From Trueperaceae bacterium (GTDB lineage: Bacteria > Deinococcota > Deinococci > Deinococcales > Trueperaceae), in the NCBI GenBank assembly GCA_036381595.1, contig DASVCN010000040.1, forward strand, positions 62,001 to 126,000: a stretch of 64,000 nt of DNA. Reading direction: 5' to 3'. The notes below the pieces were generated by a model that saw only the letters and a list, made by a program, of their open reading frames with translations, was not told where the DNA came from and did not search any database. The number at the start of each line of letters is the position of its first letter. Position 1 is the stretch's first letter. The position numbers and the translations under genes are program-made. Below, one piece after another: positions 53,018 to 61,944 of the stretch.

Positions 53018-55660
53018 ATGGCAGCGCTCGAGGCATATCGCAAGAAGCGGGACTTCCGCAAGACGCCCGAGCCGGCCGGCGAAACGCGGGAGTCGGAAGC
53101 TGGGGAGGGCGGCCTCTTCGTGATCCAGAAGCATGCCGCCCAACGGCTTCATTTCGACCTGCGACTCGAGAAGGACGGCGTGCTCAAGAGCTGGGCCGTA
53201 CCCAAGGGGCCAAGCTTGGAACCGGGCGAGAAGCGCCTGGCGGTGCAGGTCGAGGATCATCCGCTGGAGTACGGCGAGTTCGAAGGGGTGATTCCGGAGG
53301 ACGAGTACGGCGGCGGGACGGTGATGCTGTGGGATCGTGGCCGATGGAAGCCGAGGGGCAAGAACACCGAACACCACATCGACTTCGAGCTGGAAGGCCG
53401 CAAGCTGCGCGGGGTCTGGACGTTGGTTCGGATGCGCGACGCCGACGACGAGGAGGGTGAGAATTGGCTCCTCATCAAACGCAGCGACGACTGGACTCCC
53501 GACGGCAAGGCGAAGGGGAGCAAGCGCGGATCCCGAACGGGCGCACAGAGCCCGTTGGCCGCGGTTGACGGCGAGGACCTGAGCGTCGCGACCGGCCGCA
53601 CCATGAAGCAGATAGCCAGCGACCGCGATGCGGTGTGGACGAGCGAGGGCCTCGCGGAGGCGCAACGAGCGAGGGTTCCCGAGGCGAAGGCGATACCCGG
53701 TGCCAGGAAGAAGAAGCTCGCCGATGACATCCAACCGCAGCTTGCCACCCTGGTGGAGGAGGCTCCCGGCGGGGACGAGTGGATCCACGAGATCAAGTTC
53801 GACGGCTACCGCATCCTCGCCCGTTTCGAAGGCGGCGTGGTGAAGCTGCTGAGCCGCAACGGCAAGGACTGGACCGACAGGTTCCCGGAGGCCGCCTCAC
53901 TGCTCGCCGAACTGCCCGTGGAGCAAGCCCTCCTAGACGGGGAGATGGTGGCCTTCGCGGCCGACGGCAGCACCAGCTTCAGGCGACTGCAGGAGTCGCT
54001 GAGCGAGGGGAAGACCTCGCACCTCGTCTACCACGTCTTCGACCTGCTCCACCTGAACGGTTACGACCTCTCCGCGACCACTCAGGTGGATCGCAAGGAG
54101 GCGTTGCGCTCCCTGCTCGACGCCTCCGGGTTCGTGGGCCACGGTCTCATCCGCTATACCGATCATCTGGAGGGGAAAGGGCCCGCCTTCTTCGCGCAGG
54201 CTTGCGGCCTGGGACTAGAGGGGATCATCTGCAAGCGCATGGACGGGCGCTACGCGTCGGGACGAACCAGGCAGTGGCTCAAGGTCAAGTGCACCCGCCA
54301 TGTCGAACTGCTGATCGGCGGTTACACCGACCCGGGCGGCTCCCGGAACGGCTTCGGCGCTCTCCTGCTTGGCGCCTACGACGGGGACGGCAAGCTCGTG
54401 TACGCCGGCAAGGTCGGGACCGGATTCAGCGACAGGCAGCTCGAAACGCTGCACGAACGCCTCGAGGAGATCGAAGAGGAGAAGTCGCCTTTCGAGGATC
54501 CTCCGCCGAAGCGGGGAGTCCACTGGGTGACTCCCACTCTCGTGGCAGAGGTCGAGTTCACGGAGTGGACCCGCGACGGCTCGCTGCGGCACCCGAGCTT
54601 CCGGGGGCTGCGCGAGGACCGCGATCCGGAGGAGATAAGGATGAACCGTGGCGAGATGCCGGCGGTCGGCAGGGGAGCGAAGGCCGAGAAGGCCGGAGGG
54701 ACCCGGCCGGGACGGCAACCCGAGAAGCGAACGGGCGAGCGCCGCAAGCGGATGGCGCCGGACGAGGAGGAGGTCGCGGGAGTGAGGCTGACGAGCCCCG
54801 ACCGGGTCCTCTACCCGGATCAGGGCGTCACCAAGCTGGCGCTCGCCCGCTACTACGAGGACATCGCCGACTGGATCTTGCCCCATGTCGAGAGTCGCCC
54901 CCTTTCGCTGGTGCGCTGCCCGCAGGGGCGCGAGGACGAGTGCTTCTTCCAGAAGCACCCTTCCGAGTCGATGGCCAAGGATGTGCCCCGGGTGATCATC
55001 GAGGAGTCGGACGGGCCGGAGCCCTACCTCTACATACGCAAGGTGGAGGATCTCATCGCGATGGTGCAGATGGGCGTGCTCGAGCTGCACGTGTGGGGCT
55101 CGAAGGTCGACGACGTCGAGAAGCCCGATCTACTGGTCTTCGACCTCGACCCGGCACCCGACGTGCCGTGGGCAGAGATGCTCCGGGTGGCCAAGGAGTT
55201 GCGCGAGCGGCTCCAGGGCCTGGGGATGGAGCCGTTCCCTCGCACCACCGGGGGCAAGGGTCTGCACCTGATGGTGCCGCTCCGCCGCAAGGCGGGCTGG
55301 GATGAGGTGAAGGCGTTCGCTCAGGGTGTAGCCGTCCAACACGCCGCCGACGACCCTTCCCGCCTCACCACCAACATGTCGAAGGCGAAGCGGCGGGGCA
55401 AGATCTTCCTCGACTACCTTCGCAACGGGCGGGGCGCCACAGCGATCGCCTCCTACTCCACCAGGGCGAAGGAGGGCGCTACCGTGGCGGTTCCCGTCCG
55501 CTGGGACGAGGTGAACGCCGCACTGAGGCCGGACCGCTACCACATCGACAACTTGCGCCGCCGCCTCTCTGCCCTCAAGGACGACCCTTGGGAGGGCTTC
55601 GCCGAGGCGCGACGGGCGGTGACACCCAAGCTGCTCGAACGGGTTGAGGCGAGTGGCTGA
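53018..55660 (+). CDS. ligD: DNA ligase D (PE-LIG-POL)
   Basis: The central enzyme of bacterial non-homologous end joining, 880 aa. Domain order is that of Pseudomonas: a 3'-phosphoesterase (about 30-170; VIQKHAAQRLHFDLRLE, DEYGGGTVMLWDRG), an ATP-dependent ligase (about 235-540; nucleotidyl Lys260 in EIKFDGYR, EGIICKRMDGRY), and a primase-polymerase (about 588-875; VFDLDPAPDVPW with the metal Asp residues, TTGGKGLHLMVPL). A basic linker joins ligase and polymerase domains. Its stop overlaps the start of the first ku gene. Confidence 0.97.
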   Translation: MAALEAYRKKRDFRKTPEPAGETRESEAGEGGLFVIQKHAAQRLHFDLRLEKDGVLKSWAVPKGPSLEPGEKRLAVQVEDHPLEYGEFEGVIPEDEYGGGTVMLWDRGRWKPRGKNTEHHIDFELEGRKLRGVWTLVRMRDADDEEGENWLLIKRSDDWTPDGKAKGSKRGSRTGAQSPLAAVDGEDLSVATGRTMKQIASDRDAVWTSEGLAEAQRARVPEAKAIPGARKKKLADDIQPQLATLVEEAPGGDEWIHEIKFDGYRILARFEGGVVKLLSRNGKDWTDRFPEAASLLAELPVEQALLDGEMVAFAADGSTSFRRLQESLSEGKTSHLVYHVFDLLHLNGYDLSATTQVDRKEALRSLLDASGFVGHGLIRYTDHLEGKGPAFFAQACGLGLEGIICKRMDGRYASGRTRQWLKVKCTRHVELLIGGYTDPGGSRNGFGALLLGAYDGDGKLVYAGKVGTGFSDRQLETLHERLEEIEEEKSPFEDPPPKRGVHWVTPTLVAEVEFTEWTRDGSLRHPSFRGLREDRDPEEIRMNRGEMPAVGRGAKAEKAGGTRPGRQPEKRTGERRKRMAPDEEEVAGVRLTSPDRVLYPDQGVTKLALARYYEDIADWILPHVESRPLSLVRCPQGREDECFFQKHPSESMAKDVPRVIIEESDGPEPYLYIRKVEDLIAMVQMGVLELHVWGSKVDDVEKPDLLVFDLDPAPDVPWAEMLRVAKELRERLQGLGMEPFPRTTGGKGLHLMVPLRRKAGWDEVKAFAQGVAVQHAADDPSRLTTNMSKAKRRGKIFLDYLRNGRGATAIASYSTRAKEGATVAVPVRWDEVNAALRPDRYHIDNLRRRLSALKDDPWEGFAEARRAVTPKLLERVEASG

Positions 55661-56436
55661 TGGCCGCTCGAGCGATGTGGAAAGGCGTCATCGGGCTTGG
55701 CGAGGAGAAGATACCGGTCAAGCTCTACTCGGCCATCGAGGATACGAACGTGCACTTCCGGCTGCTTCACGAGAAGGACGAGGTGCCGGTCAAGCAGGAG
55801 CTGATCAACTCGCAGACCGAGGAGGTGGTGCCGTTCGAGCGGGCGAGGCGGGCGTTCATCACCGATGAGGGCGATATGGTCATCTTCGAACCCGAGGAGC
55901 TCGACGAGTTGGAACCGGAGGCCTCGCGCGACATCGAGGTCCTGGGCTTCCTGCCGCCCGAGGAGATAGATCACCGCTGGTACCTGCGCCCCTACTACCT
56001 TGGCCCGGACGGCTCCGAGGAGGCCTACTTCGCACTCATCCAGGCGATGGAGACGAGCGGGCTCGAGGGCCTCGTCCGCTGGACCATGCGCAACAAGCAG
56101 TATGTGGGCGCCCTGCGTTTGCACGACGGCTATCCGATGTTGGTCACGCTCCGCTACGACGCCCAGGTGGTCCCGATCGAGTCGCTCGAGGCGCCTGCCG
56201 GACCCGATCTGGACGAGAAGGAGCTGGCGATGGCGGGGCAGCTCATCGGCATGCTGGCAGCCGACTTCGAACCGGAGCAGTACCACGACGAGTACCGCCA
56301 GCGGGTGATGGAGATGGTGGAGACGAAGGCCAAGGGCGGCAAGGTGAAGACGCGGAAGCGGCGCAAGGAGGCGCGTTACGAGGATCTCTCCGGCGCACTG
56401 CGGGCGAGCCTCGAGAAGGAGCGCATCCGTGCATGA
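55660..56436 (+). CDS. ku: Ku protein, first copy
   Basis: Ring-forming DNA end-binding protein that recruits LigD, 258 aa. MWKGVIGLGEEKIPVKLYSAIED and HFRLLHEKDEVPVKQ are the start of the Ku core, and GFLPPEEIDHRWYLRPYYLGPDG is a conserved middle block. A short basic tail follows (KAKGGKVKTRKRRKE). It starts one base before the ligD frame ends, so the two are coupled. It differs from the second copy in having no SAP-like tail. Confidence 0.95.
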   Translation: MAARAMWKGVIGLGEEKIPVKLYSAIEDTNVHFRLLHEKDEVPVKQELINSQTEEVVPFERARRAFITDEGDMVIFEPEELDELEPEASRDIEVLGFLPPEEIDHRWYLRPYYLGPDGSEEAYFALIQAMETSGLEGLVRWTMRNKQYVGALRLHDGYPMLVTLRYDAQVVPIESLEAPAGPDLDEKELAMAGQLIGMLAADFEPEQYHDEYRQRVMEMVETKAKGGKVKTRKRRKEARYEDLSGALRASLEKERIRA

Positions 56437-56443
56437 GGTCGAG

Positions 56444-56485
56444 CCCCGATGGCGGCGGACGGCCCCGATGGCGTTGGACGGCCCC
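56444..56485 (+). repeat. 19-base tandem repeat between the ku genes
   Basis: CCCCGATGGCGNNGGACGG occurs twice (from 56444 and 56463), and a third partial copy begins at 56482. It fills most of the gap between the two ku genes. Confidence 0.6.
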
Positions 56486-56502
56486 TTCGGAGGTGAGTCG
56501 CC

Positions 56503-57630
56503 GTGCCTAAGGTGAAGGAGCGGAAGTCCGAAAGCGGCTTCGGCAACCTCCGGCCGTTCTGGTCGGGAACCATCGCTTTCGGCCTGGTGAGCCTCCCGGT
56601 AGGGCTCTTCGTCGCCAACCGAGGGAAGTCCGTTTCTCTGCGGATGGTGGACCAGGACGGGACTCCCTTGAGTCGCAAGTACTTCTGTCCGGCAGAGGAG
56701 AAGCCGCTCACCTCCGACGAGATCGTGCGCGGTTACGAGATCGAGAAGGACGAGTTCGTCGTCGTGACCGATGAGGAGTTGGAAGCGCTCGCTCCGGAGA
56801 AGTCGCAGGAGATCGACCTGAGGCGTTTCGTGCCCCTCGCCGACATCGACCCCGTCTACTTCGAGCGGGCCTACTTCCTGGCGCCGGCGAAGGGGGCTTC
56901 CAAGGCGTACCGGCTGCTAGCTAGGGCGATGGAGGACGCGGGACGAGCCGGCATCGCCACCTTCGTCATGCGTGGCAAGGAGTATCTGGTGGCGATAATC
57001 GCCGAGCGAGGCATCTTGCGCGCCGAGACGCTGCGCTTCGCCGACGAACTGCGCACTCCCGACGATATCGGTCTGCCCACGATCGAGGAGACCGACGCCA
57101 AGCGGGTGAAGAGCCTGACGAAACAGATGGCCAAGCTTGCGACCGATCGGCTGGACAGGTCGCAGCTCGTCGATTGGGAGAGCCGCCGGCTACTGGAGCT
57201 GGTGGACAGGAAGCTGAAGACGGGCGAGGACGTCGTGTCGGCTCCCGAGGAGCTCGCTCCCGAAGAGGAGGGCGAGGAGGTCGTCGATCTCATGCAGATC
57301 CTCAAGGAGAGCCTGCAGGAGGTTACGCCCGACGCCCGCGAAGCGGCTGCAGCCGGCCGGAAGCGGGCAGGCAGAGAGCGCTCCGCCGGGAAGGGTCGCG
57401 GCTCGAGCCGTGCGGGTCGAGCCGACTCGGACCAACCTGGCGAAGGTCGCGTCGACTCACGGCGCCCTGCGGTGGGCGGCACCGACTCACGGCGCCGACG
57501 TGAGCGCTACGCCGGCCTGGGCGAGAAGTCGAAGGCGGAACTCTACGAACAGGCGAAGGAGCTCGATATCGCCGGCCGCAGCAACATGAGCAAGGAGCAG
57601 CTCATAGAGGCGATAAGCGAACCCCGCTGA
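56503..57630 (+). CDS. ku: Ku protein, second copy with SAP-like tail
   Basis: A second Ku of 375 aa in the same operon. PFWSGTIAFGLVSLPVGLFVANR opens the core, and DIDPVYFERAYFLAPAKGASKAYRLLARAMED is the conserved central stretch. After a basic Arg/Gly/Ser-rich linker, the C-terminus (GEKSKAELYEQAKELDIAGRSNMSKEQLIEAI) is a SAP/Rho-N-like helix-extended-helix that could bind DNA. The GTG start has GGAGGTG upstream. Two Ku proteins may form a heterodimer, as inferred for other bacteria with paired ku genes. Confidence 0.94.
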   Translation: MPKVKERKSESGFGNLRPFWSGTIAFGLVSLPVGLFVANRGKSVSLRMVDQDGTPLSRKYFCPAEEKPLTSDEIVRGYEIEKDEFVVVTDEELEALAPEKSQEIDLRRFVPLADIDPVYFERAYFLAPAKGASKAYRLLARAMEDAGRAGIATFVMRGKEYLVAIIAERGILRAETLRFADELRTPDDIGLPTIEETDAKRVKSLTKQMAKLATDRLDRSQLVDWESRRLLELVDRKLKTGEDVVSAPEELAPEEEGEEVVDLMQILKESLQEVTPDAREAAAAGRKRAGRERSAGKGRGSSRAGRADSDQPGEGRVDSRRPAVGGTDSRRRRERYAGLGEKSKAELYEQAKELDIAGRSNMSKEQLIEAISEPR

Positions 57631-57730
57631 GCATCTTGCCGCCCGTGAAATCCGTTCCGGACTATTGTGGCGGGAAAGGCGCTTCGCTACTTTCGGACCG
57701 AAGGTTCGGATCGGAAGGAGTGAGTATCCA

Positions 57731-58240
57731 ATGACCATACACACATCCGGCGAGGGGATCCTCTCACGCGATTCAGGCAAGAAGCGCGAACAGATAGTGG
57801 GGCTGCTCGAACAGGCCTACTTCGCTGAACTCGAGACGGTCATGAACTACGTCTCCAACTCCATCAACCCCGACGGCGTACGGGCCCAGGAGATCATCGA
57901 GGCGCTCGAAGAGGACATCCAGGAGGAACTCGGGCACGCTCAGCAGTTCGGCAAGCGGATCAAGGAGCTGTACGGAGTGGTGCCCGGATCGATGGAGTTC
58001 AAGCCGAGCCAGGCGTCATTGCAACCGCCATCCAGCCAGACGGACGTCGTGCACGTTATTCGCGGAGTCATCGATGCCGAGACAGCCGCTATCGAGCTCT
58101 ACACCCGGATAGTGGAGGAGACGGAGGGCGTCGATCCGGTGACCAACGATATGGTGATCGGCATACTGCGCGACGAACAGGGGCACCGGCGCCTGTTCGA
58201 GGGATTCCTCCGGGAGTACGAGATCGAGGGGCTGGCTTAG
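57731..58240 (+). CDS. Ferritin-like diiron protein
   Basis: A 169-residue four-helix-bundle protein of the ferritin/bacterioferritin-like superfamily. The iron ligands are in EQAYFAELETVMNYV, EEDIQEELGHAQQF (E-x-x-H), DAETAAIELYTRIVEE and LRDEQGHRRLFEGF. ATG at 57731 has GGAAGGAG ten bases upstream. It could store iron or protect against peroxide. Being next to the NHEJ operon may be coincidence. Confidence 0.83.
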   Translation: MTIHTSGEGILSRDSGKKREQIVGLLEQAYFAELETVMNYVSNSINPDGVRAQEIIEALEEDIQEELGHAQQFGKRIKELYGVVPGSMEFKPSQASLQPPSSQTDVVHVIRGVIDAETAAIELYTRIVEETEGVDPVTNDMVIGILRDEQGHRRLFEGFLREYEIEGLA

Positions 58241-58327
58241 CCGTCCCTTCCGTGTGCCCGGCTGCCCTTGTGAGTTCCGCGGCCCCCGATCCGCTGCCCT
58301 TAAGACCCCCGCTGGGCGGGCCTGTCG

Positions 58328-58963
58328 CTAACCCAACAGCCCTCTCGACAACTCAAGGATCCAGTCGACCTCGTCCTGGTTGACGGTGTGGCCCATGCCC
58401 TGATAGATGCGTTTCTCCACCCGCGCGCCCAGGTTCTCCAGCACCTGTGCCGATTCATGGACGCGAGCAACCGGGATGTGGGGATCGCTGTCGCTGCACC
58501 CGAAGAACGCCGGCGTCCCTTCGAGCGATCCGCGGTAGTCGCGCGCCGTCCCGTCGGGACCTATGAGGCCGCCGCTCAGAGCGACGACCCCACCGTAGCG
58601 CCGGGAGTTCCTCGCGGCGAACTCGGAGGCGAGGCAAGCTCCCTGCGAGAAGCCGAGCAGGACTACCTTCTCGGTACCCACGGCGGTTGCTGCTTCCTCC
58701 ACGACGGCCCAGATCGCTTCGAGCGCCGAGTCCAGCCACGGCTGGTTGCTTTCGATTGGGGCCAGGAAAGAGTTCGGGTACCAGGTATGGTGCCGGGCCT
58801 CAGGTGCGATGTAGGCGACCCCCTTCGACTCGAACGCCGAAGCCAGCTGTAGTATCCCCGTCGCCGAATCACCGCGGCCATGCACCATCACCATCGCCAC
58901 CTGAGCCTGCTCCAGCGGCGTGCCGGCAGCAGCTGCGATGCCAGGAAAATGCAGTCCTTCCAC
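58328..58963 (-). CDS. Phospholipase/carboxylesterase-type alpha/beta hydrolase
   Basis: A cytosolic hydrolase of about 211 aa. VMVHGRGDSATG holds the oxyanion region, GFSQGACLASEF the catalytic Ser, SDSDPHIPVARV the Asp and GMGHTVNQDE the His. I chose GTG at 58963 because GGAGAGGGG precedes it and the protein then begins VEGLHFPGIAAAAGTPLEQA as in relatives; ATG at 59083 would add 40 unlikely residues. Its substrate is unknown (short-chain ester or lysophospholipid). Confidence 0.82.
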   Translation of the reverse strand: MEGLHFPGIAAAAGTPLEQAQVAMVMVHGRGDSATGILQLASAFESKGVAYIAPEARHHTWYPNSFLAPIESNQPWLDSALEAIWAVVEEAATAVGTEKVVLLGFSQGACLASEFAARNSRRYGGVVALSGGLIGPDGTARDYRGSLEGTPAFFGCSDSDPHIPVARVHESAQVLENLGARVEKRIYQGMGHTVNQDEVDWILELSRGLLG

Positions 58964-59167
58964 CCCTACCCCTCTCCACCGCGCAGGCCGCGCTTCCACA
59001 CCAAGGTCTGCTCCGTGCGCCGCGGTAGATATCCTGACTCGCTCCAGGTAGTAGAGTTTGAGCAAGTCAATATCAACGACCATACCGGTTCGCCCGGAGG
59101 TTGACTCGGCCGCGAGTTCCATTCCTGCTCCTCGCCCCTCCTCGTTGCCGACACGACAGGAGTGGCT

Positions 59168-61171
59168 ATGCAGGAACGGCTCGAGGACCGCCCGGTAGTC
59201 CGGCCGCCCCGCGAAGGCGTCCACCGGTCGCTGGTGAGCGCCGTCCGGTCGTTGCTGCTCGCGCTGCTTGCGGTCCCGCTGTTGCTGCTCTTCCTGAGCC
59301 TGCTGTTCCTCGGCCCCGGCTCCCTGAGCGTCGAGGGGATCGTCGTGCTGGTGGTGTTCGCGCTGGTGGCCGCCGCCGGTCTCGCCCGCTTGCGCTCCGG
59401 GAGACTGGGGCAGGCGGTCGGTCTGGTCATCGTGGGCGTCCTCGCCGGCCTCGCCTGGGAGACTGCGCTTACCGGGGTCGTCGGCTTCTCGGCCTTCCTG
59501 TTCGCCTACTCGATACCGATCGCCCTGGCGGCGCTGATCGCGGGACGCCGCGCGCTCATCGCGAGCGCCGCCGCGAGCATCGCCATAGTGGTGATCGTTC
59601 ACCTGCTGGAGCGGGCCGGCGTGCCCTGGATCGCCAGCGATATCGACATCCCGATGCCAGGCACCACGGTGATCTCCTTCGCGCTCATCACTGCTTTCCT
59701 GACCCTGGTGCTGGCGCGGTTCGGCGTAGAGCTCAGGAGCGCCCACGAGGCGAGCCTGACCCGGGAGGCGGAACTGGGCGGCCTCGTGGAGCAGCTCGAG
59801 ACCGAGATCGAGGAGCGAAGGCAGGCAGAGTTCGAGCGGGAGAGGGCCGAACGTGAGCGGGAGCTGCTCTACGAACTGGAACGAGACGCCCGCAGGCGCG
59901 CGGAGTCGTCCAGCGCCAGACTCTCCTTCCTCGCCGAGGCCAGTCACCTCCTCGCCACGACACTCGACGTCGGCGAGACGCTCCGCCGCCTCACCGACCT
60001 CGTCGTTCCTCGCTGGGCCGACTGGTGTGCGGTCGACCTGGTGGACGAGGAGGGAACGCTGCGGCTCTTCACCGTCGCGCATCAGGACGAGCAGAGAGGC
60101 GCATGGGCTATGGAGATGGGACGCCGCTACAGGCCGCGCGAGGGCCCACTGAGCCCTTCGACGGCGGTCACGACGGGGAAGACCCAGTACCTGCGTCAGG
60201 TGACGGACAACGACCTGACGGCTGCCGCTCGCAACGAGGAGCACCTGGCGGTGCTGCCCGAAATCGGGTACAAGTCGTCCGTCATAGTGCCGTTCGTCGT
60301 CCGCGGCACGGCGATCGGGTCGCTCACCCTGGTGTCCCATGATGAAGATCGACTCTATACGAAGGACGACGTGGTGTTCTTCGAGGAGTTGGCGGCGAGG
60401 GCCGCCATCGCCGTCGACAACTCGCGGTTGTACCAGCAGACGAGGCGGCTGAACCGGGAGCTCGAGGTGCGAGTGGAGCAGCGTACCCGGGAGTTGCGCA
60501 ACGCCTTGAGCGAGCTCGAGTCGTTCGCCTACAGCGTCTCGCACGACCTTCGCACTCCGCTACGCGGCATAGACGGCTTCAGTCAGACTCTGCTCGAAGA
60601 CTACAGCGACGACCTCGACGAGGCCGGCGTAGACAGCCTCCGGCGGATCCGCCGCGCCGCCTCGAAGATGGGCCAGCTCATCGACGCCCTCCTCACCCTC
60701 TCCAGCCTCTCGCGCGCGGACCTCGAGATCGAGGAAGTGGACCTGAGCCAGATGGCCCGCGACCTGAGCGACGACCTCCACCAGGGCGACCCCCATCGCG
60801 ATGTCGAAGTGATGATCGAGCCCGACATGAGGGTGCGCGGCGACCGCGAGCTGCTGGAGCTAGCCCTCTCGTCGTTGTTGGCGAACGCCTGGAAGTTCTC
60901 GCGGGTGAGGGAGCGGGCCCGCATAGAGATCGGCAGCGAGCGGATCGATGGCGAAACGGTGTTCTTCGTTCGCGACAACGGAGTCGGATTCGATATGGCC
61001 TACTACGACAAACTGTTCGCCCCCTTCCAACGCCTGCATGCGCAGCAGTTCGAAGGCACGGGGATAGGTCTGGCGGTGGCGCAGCGCGTACTCATGAGGC
61101 ACGGCGGACGCTGCTGGGCAGTGTCCGAAGTGGACCGGGGCGCCACTTTCTACTTCTCGGTCGCGATCTGA
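59168..61171 (+). CDS. Membrane sensor histidine kinase with GAF domain
   Basis: A 667-residue kinase. About five or six N-terminal membrane helices (to residue about 190) are followed by a coiled coil, a GAF domain (about 250-425) and another coiled coil. The phospho-acceptor is His459 in FAYSVSHDLRTPLRG, the phytochrome-like HisKA type. The ATPase domain has SLLANAWKFSR (N box), RDNGVGFD (G1) and EGTGIGLAVAQR (G2). ATG at 59168 has AGGAG five bases upstream. A receiver-like gene follows after about 230 bases. The signal is not known. Confidence 0.92.
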   Translation: MQERLEDRPVVRPPREGVHRSLVSAVRSLLLALLAVPLLLLFLSLLFLGPGSLSVEGIVVLVVFALVAAAGLARLRSGRLGQAVGLVIVGVLAGLAWETALTGVVGFSAFLFAYSIPIALAALIAGRRALIASAAASIAIVVIVHLLERAGVPWIASDIDIPMPGTTVISFALITAFLTLVLARFGVELRSAHEASLTREAELGGLVEQLETEIEERRQAEFERERAERERELLYELERDARRRAESSSARLSFLAEASHLLATTLDVGETLRRLTDLVVPRWADWCAVDLVDEEGTLRLFTVAHQDEQRGAWAMEMGRRYRPREGPLSPSTAVTTGKTQYLRQVTDNDLTAAARNEEHLAVLPEIGYKSSVIVPFVVRGTAIGSLTLVSHDEDRLYTKDDVVFFEELAARAAIAVDNSRLYQQTRRLNRELEVRVEQRTRELRNALSELESFAYSVSHDLRTPLRGIDGFSQTLLEDYSDDLDEAGVDSLRRIRRAASKMGQLIDALLTLSSLSRADLEIEEVDLSQMARDLSDDLHQGDPHRDVEVMIEPDMRVRGDRELLELALSSLLANAWKFSRVRERARIEIGSERIDGETVFFVRDNGVGFDMAYYDKLFAPFQRLHAQQFEGTGIGLAVAQRVLMRHGGRCWAVSEVDRGATFYFSVAI

Positions 61172-61226
61172 CCCAGCTCCGCTGGGAGCGCGCCGTTCCG
61201 GGGAGCCAAGGCTGTCCGTGACCGCC

Positions 61227-61249
61227 GCTCCGGATCCGCGGTCCGGAGC
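61227..61249. terminator. Hairpin after the histidine kinase gene
   Basis: A perfect 8-bp stem GCTCCGGA (61227-61234) with TCCGGAGC (61242-61249) and a 7-base loop, 56 bases after the kinase stop. No T-run follows. Confidence 0.4.
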
Positions 61250-61305
61250 CCCCTAGGGCCAGCTGTCATCGTCACAGACTCTCATAAGGTTCTAGGACGA
61301 CCAAA

Positions 61306-61319
61306 GTAATCTGGATTAC
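61306..61319. promoter_or_regulatory. Palindrome GTAATCTGGATTAC upstream of the receiver gene
   Basis: A perfect 6+2+6 inverted repeat about 85 bases before the receiver-like gene, in a small AT-rich patch. It could be an operator. Confidence 0.4.
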
Positions 61320-61402
61320 GGTAGCCAGTCGGAGGCAGACGACGGAATTCACAGCCTGGGCGGTCGTGTACGACTCGGCACGCGGGCCTGGGAAGGAGTC
61401 GA

Positions 61403-61810
61403 ATGGGGGACCCATACCTTTTGCTCATCGAAGAGAACCCCGATGACGTCTACCTGACGCTTCGCGAGTTGAGACGATATGGAGCGCACACGCGAGTACA
61501 GGTGATAACCGACAGCGCAACCGCTCTCGAACATCTCCTGGAGGCGGAGGAGCTGCCGTCGGCTCTGCTCCTGGGCCTCAAGTTCGTACGCCTCTCGGGC
61601 GTGGAACTGCTCGCCGAGCTCCGTTCGCACGAGCGGACGCGGGACCTCCCGGTGGTGCTCCTCACCGCCGGCCAGGAGGAGCGGGAGCGCGTGGGGCGCG
61701 AGGTGAACTACGCCAAGCCGGTGGCCTGCCTCGACAAACCGCTCCGTTTCGGGTTGCTCGCATCCGTGCTGGGCAACCTCGGAGTAGCCGCCACAGCCGC
61801 AGTGGCCTGA
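61403..61810 (+). CDS. Degenerate response-regulator receiver domain
   Basis: A single-domain receiver of 135 aa. The acidic pair (E10, E11 in LLIEENPDD), Thr88 (LLTAG) and Lys112 (LDKPL) are in the usual places, but the phospho-acceptor position holds Gly58 (LLLGLKF instead of LLLDLKM). It therefore probably cannot be phosphorylated in the normal way. GGAAGGAG precedes the ATG. It could sense or titrate the upstream kinase or act by protein contacts; this is inference. Confidence 0.85.
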   Translation: MGDPYLLLIEENPDDVYLTLRELRRYGAHTRVQVITDSATALEHLLEAEELPSALLLGLKFVRLSGVELLAELRSHERTRDLPVVLLTAGQEERERVGREVNYAKPVACLDKPLRFGLLASVLGNLGVAATAAVA

Positions 61811-61944
61811 AGAGGCTCGGCCGCACGACGCCGGTCCGAGCGTGGGCCGGCCCTCAAGCGCCTCGCCTCCTCCCGACTCGCTCAGGACGTTCGCCTACGG
61901 TCACGACCTCGGGAGAACCTTAGCCTTGACGCCAGGGAGGCGAC

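Noticed and set aside
58964-60544. Long minus-strand frame extending the esterase gene to 738 codons
   Set aside because: The extension is antisense to the histidine kinase and low in complexity. The hydrolase fold begins near 58963.
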